Source of the DNA: Serendipita indica DSM 11827
Taxonomy: Eukaryota; Basidiomycota; Agaricomycetes; Sebacinales; Serendipitaceae
Length of the DNA stretch: 64,000 bases
Direction: 5' to 3'
NCBI GenBank assembly: GCA_910890315.1
Contig: CAJVGD010000005.1
Coordinates: 1,054,001 to 1,118,000, forward strand
In this document: one piece after another, positions 11,156-22,139 of the stretch
How positions within the stretch are numbered: position 1 is the first letter of the stretch
Layout: the number at the start of each line of letters is the position of its first letter
The notes under the pieces: model-generated
What the model was told of the DNA's origin: nothing
What the model saw: the letters and a program-made list of their open reading frames with translations, nothing else
Databases searched by the model: none
Made by a program: the position numbers and the translations under genes

Positions 11156-13548
11156 CTATATACCGCCAGGTCGACGTCCCTTGGGCATGCCAATTTGACC
11201 AAAGGGGTTCCTGCCACGTTCACGTCTGTTTTTGCTATGATATTGTTTTTTGGGGTTGTGAGGACGCACGTCCCTCACCTCGATCGTCTGTTGGGACTTT
11301 TGGGACCACGTTGGTGCTGTATACGAGCCGTCGTCACTTTCATTCTCAGTCTGAGCCTTTGACGCGCCGGAGGAGGGAGGAATTGATTCAGGACGTGGAC
11401 TTGATTGTGAGGCATCCGGGATCGACCACGGTGGAGTCGTTATTCGGCTTTTGGGTGTAAGAAATATGGATGTTACTTTCTCTTCTTCTGAATGAGCTCG
11501 CGGGAGTATGTGCTCCACGGTGGGAGTACGCGGAGAATTTGATGGCTGGTCATGTCTGGTAGGAGAAGCATCAGGTGACGATATGCTCTCGTCTGTGCCG
11601 TCGCTATTGTCTACACCCGGCAGATCAAGTGGCTTCTTGGGTAGAGCCTTTGGGGGCACGAGCTTGAGAGTAGTTTTGATCACGGGTTTAACATGGCGTT
11701 GGGGTTGGATCAATTTGCTCTTGAACGATTCGTAGGTCTCGTTGCGAGGCTTCTTCGCTGATGAAGGTCCAGGGGTGGATGCAGCACTGCTATTCATCGG
11801 GGACGAAAGTGGCGGACGAGAGACCGTCTCGCCAACGTCTTCGTCTTCCTCCATATCCTCAGCCTTTCGCTTCCTATTGTCGCTATTCGACAGCTTCTCT
11901 GCCGACTTCTGAGACGAGGTAGAAGCAACCACATCGTTGATGTTGAATGGGCGGCGCATATAGAAGAGCATGTACGCATTCTTCGATCCGAGAGGTGCCC
12001 GGGGGATAGTATCCACTTCGTCATCATTGATCCGTAGCCACTTCCCCGCATAGTTCTTGACAAATGTGTAGTAGTGACCAGAGTTAGGACCCGATCCAGC
12101 ATGAACGATGACGCCGTACAGCTGATACATAGGTGATGTCTAGCAACAGGATTAACTCGAATGTGACTAGAGAGGTCTTTTCTTACCTGATTATCACTTA
12201 GAATCTCGTTCAGGGACAGAGTTTCCGGATAGTCGATCATATTGGTGATTTTGCGACCCCAAGGGCTGAACCGCTTGAGCTGGATGCAAAGTGCCATCGG
12301 AGCTTTATGTACAGTGATTTGCTTCTTTGCGTTGACCGGTTTTTTGCATCTGGAAATGAAGTTAACTCGAGGGTAGACACCTGAGGGGAAGCAGTTACTT
12401 TTCACATTTGTACTTGTTGCTTCCCTCCAGTCGCTCAATCGCGGAGAACATCCTGAGGGCCTGTTTCAATGTATCACATTTGGCAATGTCCACGCTCAAG
12501 TCGAGCAAAGTATCAAACGTGTCGCTATTGTGTCCACAGGAACCACAGGTGACACGAGAGCGAAATTGACCTCCAAATAGCCGGTAGACCCAAGAGGTAG
12601 CAGCGAGTTTTTCGGGTACAGACCTTATGAAGGATCAGAAATCACAAGACGTTGGGAAGAAACACGCGCACTTGACACCATTTTGGGCGCTCAACTGCAA
12701 TGCATCAATACTGAAGCGAAGGAATTCGTGTGCGTCTTCTTGTCTGTATTGCCGCAGGGTAGGCGATATTCCTTAGAAAAGGTTAGCAGGCTAGAAAATA
12801 GGACACTAAGCAGACATACTCTTTAGATTCCGAAATATATCTTCAGGTGACCGAGCTTGACGTGACTTACGACACAGTATGTCTAACGCTAGTTTTCGCA
12901 ATTGGCAGGTAAAGCAATACGAGCCATCAAGGGCGAGCTTGCCTATCAAAAGGATGAGATAGACCCAAAAGCAACAAGAGACATACAAGAATCGTGTCGA
13001 TGTGAAAGCAGTACGTTCAGCAACGGTGCAGTGTGTAGGAGGATTTGCAGTGTGCTGTTCATAAAGCAACTATTGCCAAGATTATGGAGACCACAGTCCA
13101 GCGCAGATATAGGCACTTTTTCGATCTTCCACTCTTGCGAGAGTACAATGGTGTCCAGAGGCTTGGGCTCAGGTTCCTCAGTCTTGCTGGGGGTCGGTGG
13201 GGCCTTTACTGTCTCCTTGATCCCTTCTTTTGGAAATGATTTTTCGACCAGCTAGTTGTAGATGGTCAAGAAAGCGCTCACAACTATGCATCACGTACTC
13301 ACGGGTGGATGGAACGACATTTCTTCGCCAGGAACGTTGATGGGCTTATACTTGATGCCGTCTAATTCCGCGTTGAGATTTGTTTCCTTTGCCTCTACAA
13401 ATATGACCGGTTCAAAAGGTGGTAAGATGACTTTGCCGTTCATCGAATGGCCGTTGACCAGCCGCTTGACATCCTCGAGACCAACCGAGACGCTCTCTGG
13501 ATCTGCTTTCAATGGTATTTCAACCTCCGCGTTATTGGCAAAGGTCAT
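11156..13548 (-). CDS. Ubiquitin-specific protease (USP36/42-like)
   Basis: Cysteine protease that removes ubiquitin. The catalytic Cys box is GLHNLGNSCFMNSTLQILLH near 13060-13110. It is followed by KSRQARSPEDIFRNLK and GISPTLRQYRQEDAHEFLRF, a zinc-ribbon pair (VTCGSCGHNS and YKCEKCKKPV), the His box (NSGHYYTFVKNYAGKWLRIN near 12020-12090) with the following DDEV, and FYMRRPF. The C-terminal 270 or so residues are disordered, Ser/Pro/Lys-rich and end in a basic patch (KNRRERGRNPFG), as in nucleolar USP36-type enzymes. The domain sequence is complete. The start at 13548 gives MTFANNAEVEIPLK; the frame stays open upstream to 13755 but without family features. TFIIE-beta starts 218 bp away on the other strand. 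Confidence 0.9.
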
Positions 13549-13766
13549 CTCTAGATTTCCGGGAACAGTCCTTTTCAAGCGGTGTATCGGATTTGGGATG
13601 GGCTGTAGGACACCAAAGGCTGAGAGGCGGGACCGAAAAGATATTCGAGAGTGAAGAAGAGAACGAAAGGAATGGAAAATAATGCTGCTTGCTCTTCGGT
13701 GGCACCTAGTCACTGTTGCCAAACAGCTGACAAGGGAGTGAGATTCTGACCCCACTCTTGGACCTG

Positions 13767-14753
13767 ATGCCGCCAGTCGCTAAAAAGCCAAAGCCAAAGA
13801 ATAGTGCGAATGCATGCATTTGATAGACTGTTTAATCTTACAGCCTTTAGACATTGTCTATTCGCAGCCCAAGGACACTCATCAGGGCAAAAATGAAAAC
13901 ACACAGATCCATCTCGCGGTCACGTTCCTCAAGGCACGATGAGCATAGTTGGAAATGTCCATTGCATAATATTTTCTATCCAGGACTCGCCCGGCATGAC
14001 GCTCTCCCTCCAGGACTTGTCAATCATGGCAGACGTACCCATGATTATGGAGGAAAGCGCTGCGGAAAAGCTGAGAGCTCACCCAAAGATACAATTTCAT
14101 CCGGCAACAAACCTCTACTCCTACAAGGTGGGTTACTAGACCTGGCCCGCATGAGGAAAGGCGCCTCATAAACAACCAGGCAGAGATAGTCGTAGACAGC
14201 AAAGACGCAATCCTTACGGAGATGCAAAGACATGGGAAGAAAGGCGTCGGCGTTTCAATCAAAAACCTGAAAGAGTCGTGGAAAGGATCCGTGGACGCCA
14301 TCCTCGAGCTCGAACAGGAGGGGAAAGTTATCATTATCCGCTCCGGCAAGGACGATAACCCAAAATTCGCCTTTTGGAACCCAATTACACAGGAGCAAAG
14401 GGATATGCAGATTATCGATGACGGTGCGTCCATAGCTCAAGATATATGTGCAAGTGCTGAGCACATTATTAGAATTCAAGACTATGTGGCTCGAACAAAA
14501 CGTACCTGAAGACGCAGACATCGTTCGCTCTCTTAGCTCTGGTGATCGTACGCAACTCTTTTGTGCATTGCGCTGCTACTAATAACCTTCTCAAGAGGGA
14601 ATGACTCTCACCGTCTCACATGCCATGGCGACAAAGCCACAGCAAAAGAAGAAGGCCCGCAAAGTGAACAAGCCACGGCCGACCAAGCTCACGAATACGC
14701 ATATTCAGGGAGTAGACCTCTCAATAGACTATCCTGGGCCATCAGCCTCGTGA
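13767..14753 (+). CDS. TFA2: Transcription initiation factor IIE subunit beta
   Basis: General factor that bridges RNA polymerase II and TFIIH. After a short basic N-terminus (MPPVAKKPKPKNN) come PKDTHQGKNENTQIHLAVTF and the first winged helix (GMTLSLQDLSIMADV, KIQFHPATNLYSYK). The second winged helix follows (RHGKKGVGVSIKNLKESWKG, LELEQEGKVIIIRSG, NPKFAFWNPITQEQRDMQII). The tail has MWLEQNVPEDADIVRSL and a basic block KPQQKKKARKVNKPRPTKLT, then the TNTHI motif. Six exons; the second intron (13934-13983) appears to use a GC donor (AAG|gcacga). The ATG at 13767 fits the splice phase, but an extra upstream exon cannot be excluded. Confidence 0.9.
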
Positions 14754-15143
14754 TAATTCGCTTTTATGTATCACATTGTATTCTAGCTCTCCATAATCGT
14801 AGGACACTTTGACCTCCACCACCATGCAGGATTAAACAGGTCGTAGAAAATTCCGTGCTGCCGTCACACGTATTAACTAGTTCAGACTCCAAATGCGGGA
14901 TAATCACGGACCTCAGTCCAGAGCATCCAGCGGAGGCAACAGGACTTGGAACTCGCCCAAACACCCTGAATCTCACAAAGTGGATCTGCTTCTTCTTGAA
15001 TAATTTTTACTCACATACCCGACGAGCAACTCTCCCGTTCAGCTCGAAGCGTGTCTTCAACGTTGGTTCTGTTTCCGAGACGTGTGCACCCGAAGCCTAT
15101 CAAGATTCGGTTACCGCATAGTTAATTCACTCTGAAGTACACT
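14754..15143. other. Intergenic region upstream of the CUE-PARP gene
   Basis: 390 bases between TFIIE-beta and the CUE-PARP gene, both on the plus strand. A short frame at 14855-15121 has no splice partners and no family features. I see no repeat or RNA gene. Confidence 0.5.
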
Positions 15144-16573
15144 ATGGATGCATCTCGTATGGCCAATGACCTGCAGGAGCTTCAGCGCATCTTTCCAGGA
15201 GCGGATTCAGCCCTCCTCAAGGACTTTTACGAACAATCTGCTTATAGATTGGATCTTACTATTGACTTTCTGATGGCGGATCCAGTAATGTGTGCCACAG
15301 TCCATCATGCTGGCACTCACTAGCTAAACTAGAGCGTGGCTGAGAAGCCTGTGGAGCGGCCTATCCACAACGAGGCTAGAGGATTTCTTACACAGTCCCA
15401 ACAAGCCAGCAGCAGCGGCGGACCGAGGGAGATTCAACGTTATGCTCGGCAGGTTGCCTCTGTTCCCTATGTGGTTCATCACACGCAGGATATCAAATGC
15501 CTAGGATGTGAAACATTGGCTATGAGAGGCGGTCTTTTTTGCTCTCCAGACTGCATATCGCGATATCTGCAGAGAAGCCCTTTGGCGCCGCTTCCCCTTA
15601 ATCATCCCGTTCGTGGTGATAGTAAGCCAGACGCTTCATGCATAAAGCCATAGTCTCACAATGTCTGACAGTTGAGAGCCAGTTCACTGCCGAGTGGAGA
15701 CACGATACCCCGTGTCCCAAAGTTCAGTTCGTCTACGCCATTATCTCTGCTCCTGCGACAGCAGAACGCTATGCTGCATATCGGTAACGAAAAATCTTTC
15801 TGCAGCGTCCCACACTCACCGGTGACAACTCAGAGACCTGGTGGAAAGCAAACGACGGTGTCAGGAATTCAACCTGAAGCCAGGTAACGAGCAACTCAGA
15901 TGGCATGGCACCCGCAGACGATGCAAGGCGAGTACACGAAGCGATCTAGGGTGCCCACACATGTGCACGTCCAAGGCGCTTCAACAGCGCGGTCAAGGAA
16001 CTAAGCACCTATTCATAGGTTGGCGAAAAGAGCACTGAACTGTGCGATGATGAGCTATGTGCACTATGCCAGATTATCAAGACCTCCTTTGATGTAGCAA
16101 AGTTTGGAAAGCGATGGGGAAGGTGGGTAGCATCTGCTGAAGGCTCGATGGGGTCGCTAACGACTCAGCGTGATTCAGATTTGGCACAGGGTGAGCATAT
16201 AGAGCCCTCTTCTTGCTTGACATGACTTTGGACCAGCATTTATACCTCTGCAACGTCCTCCAAGTCCCATGACTATATTCGCAACCGCAGCCGCAATCTC
16301 TGGAAGCTGAGAACTGCCTCACCCTTTCAAGCAATCTTGTTGAACCAGGTCGTCGTTGGGACCAGCAAGCACCTGCAAGTAAATGCTGATTATCTCAAAC
16401 GTCCGCCAGAAGGCTACGACTCTGTGAGGGGATCCTGCTTGCGAGCGTGCGGGTTTGCTGACCCCAGACGTTTACAGGTTTCTGGAGAGGCAGGGAGAGA
16501 CCTAAACTATGATGAGACGGTGGTATACTCCAACGAGGCAATTCTTCCAGCCTTTCTGATCCTCTATGCATGA
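15144..16573 (+). CDS. CUE-like domain plus PARP-type ADP-ribosyltransferase
   Basis: Predicted to transfer ADP-ribose from NAD+ to protein. It is split over about eight short exons. Exon 1 encodes a CUE/UBA-like helical domain (DLQELQRIFPGADSALLKDF then TIDFLM), a ubiquitin-binding fold. Next is a Cys knuckle (CLGCETLAMRGGLFCSPDC). The PARP part begins ESQFTAEWRHDTPCPKVQFV, YAIISAPATAERYAAYR; then LRWHGTRRRC (first triad residue His), LCDDELCALCQIIKTSFD, FGTGIYTSATSSKSHDY (Tyr), FQAILLNQVVVGTS and LNYDETVVYSNEAILPAFLI (Glu). The H-Y-E set is therefore complete. Junctions I chose: GG|gtgccc at about 15951 joined to the acceptor near 16032, then short introns near 16110-16185 and 16195-16238, and 16429-16480. 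The 15144 start directly precedes the CUE helix. The N-terminal fold is the weaker call. Confidence 0.83.
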
Positions 16574-17888
16574 TATCTAGCTGGGCTGGTCCCTGGTTAC
16601 TTGTACAGTCAAGAATGCCTTCTTCTGAGCTCCAAGTCACTCTCTTTTGCGGCTCTTAGTGATATTCTTGAGAAAATGGCGTGGCCGTGTCGCATAACCG
16701 AGGTATCGCACTTGCCGCTGCTCCCGACTGCTTCTTCGCATCACAGGCGCTCGAGTTTGTGGAACTGAGCCCAGGATCCTGAATCCGGTTGAATCCGCGG
16801 CGAGTGTCGTAACCGGCGAACGCAAGTTTCCGCAGAATGGCTGCGAATAGGCCCACTTTCGGTTCGCAGGGCTCCAGTAAAAGGCGTAATACAAAACCTG
16901 CCGAGGAACCAACTTCCTACTTTGGTCAAGAACCTCCTGACTGTCGAAGCGAAGTTGGAGGACCCCTCGTTCAAGTGTGCGATCGTGCCATCGACCTCGC
17001 CGGCGCTTGGAAATAACGTGTACAGAGCTAGAAGAGACGAATACTCTGCGTCCTAGGCCGGTTTAGATGGTATTATTGGACGGGTCTTTTCTCGTGTTGT
17101 CGTGCCCCTTGAGTTGAGGGTCTGGGCTAGGTCCATATTCAACGCGTCGAGCCGTCATCACCCCGGTCCTCAAACGATACAAGGAAGTGACAAGAGAAAT
17201 GAAGATTTGTCGGAATTGCTGACTGTCGACATAATGGTACCTTTTGTGCCCAGAGAAGAGAAGCCAGGGCAAATTGTTCGGCGTCAGAAACTCGGGACGA
17301 CCTTCTCCAACAATGGGATTCTCTAAATGTCACTAGTACGACGATCCAGCGATTGCCTCCCCATGCCCAGCCAGACCGCGTGTTCCCAACCAATCTACTT
17401 CGCCGTCCAAACCCCCACCCCTCGTTTATACTTCAGCGCGTACCGCTATCTTGACAGTTGAATTGGACATCCGAACGGCGGAGGGCTGGCATAGAAATCG
17501 TTTAGGGGCATCTGTCAAATCTTCCAGGTTAACACCAGAACTCATCAGCAGGGCCGCAGACGCAACTCATCTTCCACTCTCCTCCCAGCGGCCCAAACCA
17601 AACTGCGACCGAAGTGGCTCCTTTCGCCGAATGGCTCTGCTTAAACGGGATCCAACATGCCCTTTCCACGCGATATGACACGGACAACTTGTGAATGTTG
17701 GACAATACACCAGTTCTGTCTCTCGCTCCATCGCAATACTCGGGGTCCGGGATATCAGTGTTCCTCCCGCCGTTCGACCGGCAATAGTAGCTCGCAGACA
17801 AGCGCAGATTCCCTGGTGACTTTTGCGAATGAATGGTTCGAGGGGATATTATAAGCAGGGCGGCGCGCCAGCAGATGCTCAGCGCATC
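16574..17888. other. 1.3-kb region without a supported gene
   Basis: The longest gap in the window. Open frames on both strands are short, overlap each other and show no recognisable domain or splice-linked continuation. A TATA-like run (atattataag) at 17846-17855 lies about 35 to 40 bases before the zinc-finger gene start. I see no tandem repeat, terminal inverted repeat or tRNA. Confidence 0.5.
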
Positions 17889-18916
17889 ATGTCTTCCGAC
17901 TCCCTTTCCTATCTGTCTCAGCCTCTTGATGTTTCCATCCCTCGCACTCGATCCGATCTATCTTACCCTCTTTATATTGGTCAACAACAATGGAATGTGG
18001 CGTTAGACGTCCTCCCCTACGTTAATTCCCCGTCTGCCATCAGCCTCGGAGACACGAGGGCAAGTCTTTTGCAGGATTATGACGCTTTTACCTTCTCCGA
18101 GGACGCCCATACTGTGATCAGCCTCGACTCTATGTTACGAAGCCCGCAATTCTGGTCTGTGCCCTCGTACAATCTGCGGCGTTTGATGGTTGATCATCCA
18201 TGCAACAGCCACATGCAGACTGCATTGGGACTAGATCATTATGCTGAAGAGTACAAGGAGTTTGAGCTGGCTTACCCCGTTGACGCAAGCTGTTCAACCT
18301 ACGTCTCGTCGTCGAGTGCCCACTCCTCTCCCGAACCCGGAGCGGTGCATGCCAGCCCTTCCCCACGGGCAGAAACGATGAAAAACATTGCGAGGATGGA
18401 TGCAGGCGATATATCGGAATATGCTCCGTCGACCGCAAATGCAACGGACCACGAATACGAATTGTCGCCCTCCCCGCAGCCCCGCGTGAGGTCCCTTAGC
18501 CGCTTGGGCGCACAAACTCACGCACACCCGTCCAAGCAGTCGCGTGTCAAGTTTCACTGCTCTGAGTGTGGGCGTGGATACGCTCGACGGGATCGAAGGG
18601 ACACTTGCGAGGACAGACACCACCAGATCAAATCGTACGTCTGTGGAGGGAAATGCGGCGTTCCGGACTGGTAAGGCGTCTTTTTTTCCCCCGTTTATGA
18701 GATGATGTCTCAAACGATGATGGTAGCCCCGTGTCATATTCCTCGTTGGACTGCTACAGGCGGCACCTGTGGCCGTCTACTAAGCGACAGATTTGCTGTC
18801 ATATCTGGTGCGTTGAATTCTCTTCATGTCGGCGATGCGCTCATCCCCCACCGGCCATTAGCCACAAGGTGACTTCCCGCCAAAACCTTGCCCGCCACCG
18901 AAAGCGCTGTTTCTAG
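17889..18916 (+). CDS. C2H2-like zinc-finger protein, tandem copy A
   Basis: Likely DNA-binding regulator. The first 200 residues are Ser/Pro/Asp-rich and disordered, possibly an activation region. The C-terminus holds three C2H2-like fingers: FHCSECGRGYARRDRRDTCE, then VCGGKCGVPDC joined to PVSYSSLDCYRRHLW, and CCHICHKVTSRQNLARHRKR ending in C. Two introns (about 18671-18727 and 18809-18860) each cut right after the TG of a knuckle cysteine codon (TG|gt...ag|C). The start is taken as MSSDSLSYL at 17889 because a TATA-like run lies just upstream at 17846-17855; an ATG at 17829 is in frame. Target genes unknown. A related gene follows 532 bp downstream. Confidence 0.8.
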
Positions 18917-19448
18917 ACGGCGCGTTGCCGCGTTTCCGTTCTTTTCGAGTGCCTCGTGACTCAAACATGATCGGAGTCTATGTCCTGCATTTGCTATGGG
19001 TTCCCGTCGGACATGCGCCTTTGGACGACTTTGCTGTGTCGATCCGTGTATACGTGCTTTACTGCCTATTCTAATATGTTAGCCCGCCGCAACGCGCCGC
19101 TCGTGCGTAGGCTTCGATTTGGTAGATAACCTGTAATAGATATGCTGTTGGTAGAATAGGACGGACCGGTGAACGTTGACCCTTGCCCAACAGCACCGCT
19201 TTTGCTCTGCGCTCGTGATCGATTGAATATGCAGCCCCGACACAAAAACGCATCCATGGTGCGGCAAGTGGCCAGGAGGTGAATACCAGCCTCGAGCTGA
19301 TCGCCTGGTTTCTTTGCCACAGCGGATGCACAGAGACAGCGTGCTTACCGACTGGAGCTATCGGCCTGTAGGTTGCGCGTAGGCGTTTGCTACTTAAATA
19401 AGGCAATCGGTTGTCACTCGAGGGGACAACCCAGTAGTTTGACAGGCA
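18917..19448. promoter_or_regulatory. Region between tandem zinc-finger genes
   Basis: 532 bases between copies A and B. A TATA-like run (ttaaata) at 19394-19400 lies about 50 bases before the ATG of copy B. Frames on the minus strand here show no family features. Confidence 0.45.
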
Positions 19449-20206
19449 ATGTCTGGTAAGTAGTCTGATCACACTCATTAATACGTCTCACGCCCTGATT
19501 ACAGGATACGAGCCTTGGAATTTTTATTCATCGACACCTGGAATGTCGTATCCTTATTTCATCAACGACGGGTTCGTATCATCCCAGCAGCAACAACCCC
19601 CCCAGGCTCTGGAACCGTGCGTGTTTTCAAAGTCCGACCAATGTCCAGAGAGACTGACATTTTTTTGTGATCGATAGACCATATTTTGACACGTACATAG
19701 CCTATATTACACAGCCCTCAACCTCGATCATCCAGCAGCCACAGCTTTACCCTCCACACCAAGTCGTCGACCAGGGGATCCACCAGAGAACGGTATTCCC
19801 TCCCCGGGTGACCCAGGAACTGCATGAAATAAGCAAAGTCCCCAGCGGTTGGGCATGCATATGTGGCCGACGGTTCTCTCGTCAGGACCGCGCCCGAGCC
19901 CATGTTGCTCGAGAAACCCAAGTATACCAGTACCCTTGCGAGGGTAGTAAAGGTCACTCCAAATGGTGCGCGGCTCTTCTGCATAAAATCCGGCCATACT
20001 CTGACCTTGCAATCCTAGCCCCAAGTCTTTTGTTTCCCTCGAGGCAAGGAGAGCGCATTATAACCGGGAGACGGACACTTGTTCCAACTGGTATGTGGAC
20101 CAAGATGCCTCACTCGAGCCCATGGCTGACTTTGGAACCTAGCGGCAAGGTTATCCTGAAGCGGAATCTCCTTCGGCATAGAAAAGGATGTCATCCTCGG
20201 CACTAA
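19449..20206 (+). CDS. C2H2-like zinc-finger protein, tandem copy B
   Basis: Shorter relative of copy A. Exon 1 is only about 6 bases of coding sequence (ATGTCT, then gtaagt at about 19456). It is joined to YEPWNFYSSTPGMSYPYFIN, then to PYFDTYIAYITQPSTSIIQQ. Fingers: WACICGRRFSRQDRARAHVA; YPCEGSKGHSKC joined to PKSFVSLEARRAHYNRETD; and CSNCGKVILKRNLLRHRKGC. The introns at about 19966-20020 and 20091-20142 fall after the TG of a knuckle cysteine codon, exactly as in copy A. Without these splices the frame reads through unrelated sequence, so an unspliced reading would be misleading. The short N-terminus is Gln/Pro/Tyr-rich. Confidence 0.8.
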
Positions 20207-20621
20207 TCCAAGCCCAAGTGGCATATGATGATGATGATACCCTGTCCTTCGTTTACTACTCCTTCATGATCCAGACTCGTTCCTTACCTCACTCTCCGAT
20301 CGCACGTCGCTATGTTTATGGCGTCCATGATGTATGATCTAGTCCAAACTTCTAGTCTTGGCTTGTTCCCGACGGCTTCTAGGTATACATCGCCTAGAGG
20401 ATCTATGGCTTACAATACACACTTTATGCTGGCTCACAGCATAATTTCTAATCCTTACCGTCTGGACCCCGTGAATTCTGCGTCTAGAACCGGCCAAAGG
20501 AGATATCTATAGCCGTGTAGCGGACAACGTGTGCCATCAACGTGCTTCCATAGAATCTTGGCTAAGCCTTTGCTCGCCACCTTATCTAGCTCCGTCCTTT
20601 ACCTCGCCGACCTCGCCAATC
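20207..20621. other. Intergenic region before the nucleoside hydrolase gene
   Basis: 415 bases with no supported gene. A short ATG repeat (gatgatgatgat) lies near 20226-20240, just after the zinc-finger stop. It should hold the terminator of copy B and the promoter of the hydrolase. Confidence 0.45.
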
Positions 20622-22000
20622 ATGTCTTCTTCGTCTCGCAAGCTCATCTGGTTGGATTGCGATCCCGGTCACGACGATGCCATTGCGATCCTTCTTGCCG
20701 TCCATTGCCCAAGGATCCAGCTGCTCGGAGTCTCCAGTGTGAGCAAGTTTTCAAACTCGACCAAAATCTAGTCATTACTCAACTGTCGGATGTCTAGTGT
20801 CATGGAAATGCACCCCTATCCTGTACTCATCTCAACGTCCTCCGCTTACTGCATGCGTTTGGTGCCCCCATCGACGTCCATGCACATCGAGGTGCGACAA
20901 AGCCCTTGATACGTCCTGTCAGAGCCGACCCAGAGATTCATGGAGAGGATGGCCTTGGAGGCGTCGAGGGACTGCCATCCCTCGAAGGTAGCCGCGAATT
21001 CTCATTACTGAGCGTACGTGCACTGAAACGGGTATATAGACCCTGCCCTCAAAGAGAGGTATCATCTCGATGGACGACGATCAGCCACCGACGGAATGGC
21101 AAAGGCCGTTAAGTAGGTACTAATATGAGCTATAAATGATTGTACCTGAATACTCCATACCAGAAACTCGTACCTCAACGGCCAGAAAGTCTCTATCGTC
21201 TCCACAGGTCCAATGACAAACGTCGCCGTCTTTCTCACTTTGCATCCCGAATTATACGAAGCGATAGAGGAGATTGTCTTCATGGGAGGTGGTGTAGGGC
21301 TTGGAAACCGCGGAGCAGTCGCCGGTACGTCTACTTTATCCAGAACTCAACAGCTTCTGATCCCTTTTTGAAGAATACAACATCCTCTGTGATCGTACGT
21401 GATTATACTTCCTGTCGCTTCTTCTCACCTCTTTTCAGCCGAAGCAGCGCAAATCGTGCTCGATTGTGCCATCAAGAAGACAATGATACCTCTGAATGTC
21501 ACACATACCTGCATATTCACCAAAGAGATCCACAAGCGTCTGTTGGCTGGCGTCGACGGACAGCCAGACGACGACAGCGACCCCTCCTCTGTTTCCAAAG
21601 CAGCGACACCCCTCCGCCACATGCTTTCCACCATCATCCTCTATTTCGCCAGCTCATACAAATCAACCTTTGGATTTAACGATGGACCTCCACTTCACGA
21701 TCCATTGACAATCGCATACCTCTGTCATCCTGAAATCTTTAAAACGAAACGCTATCGAGTCGATGTCGAACTCGCGGGCACGCACACGACGGGCGAGACT
21801 GTTGTCGATCTCTGGAACTACCGAAAGCTTTCGGACGACGACTGGGGGACGGGCAAAAACTGTTTGGTCGCAGAGTCTGTAGATGTATGTCAACTCCCTG
21901 ATTGCCAGCGGTTGCTGACTTGAAACAGGTTGCAGCATTCTTCGATCTCCTTATGGATTGCGTGCGTATGACAGATGCCGTCTCCCCTCTGAACCAGTAA
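20622..22000 (+). CDS. URH1: Inosine-uridine preferring nucleoside hydrolase
   Basis: Cleaves ribonucleosides to base plus ribose in the salvage pathway. The N-terminal calcium-binding motif is [16 protein letters not shown], with Asp12, Asp14, Asp18 and Asp19. Later blocks are [78 protein letters not shown] and [16 protein letters not shown], where the HDP carries the conserved His-Asp. It ends [12 protein letters not shown]. Several short introns, for example 21324-21374 and 21396-21440. The ATG at 20622 is preferred because the motif starts ten residues later; earlier in-frame ATGs lie in the leader. The stop is 139 bp from the convergent formin stop. Confidence 0.93.
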
Positions 22001-22139
22001 AGATCCAAGTCTAGTATTTATCTGCAATTCCCGATATGAGGCATAATTCGATATAATGATAAGAAAATGTGTGTATACAGAGCCTTTGAACACTTCGTAA
22101 TGGTCGTAATATTCTAAATGGAAGCAAATGAGTAAGACA

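Noticed and set aside
14855-15121. 88-codon plus-strand ORF before the CUE-PARP gene
   Set aside because: Low-complexity composition, no domain, and it lies in the expected promoter of the next gene.
16637-16974. Overlapping minus-strand ORFs after the CUE-PARP gene
   Set aside because: Three frames overlap here with no recognisable motif or splice partners; looks like chance open frames in GC-balanced DNA.
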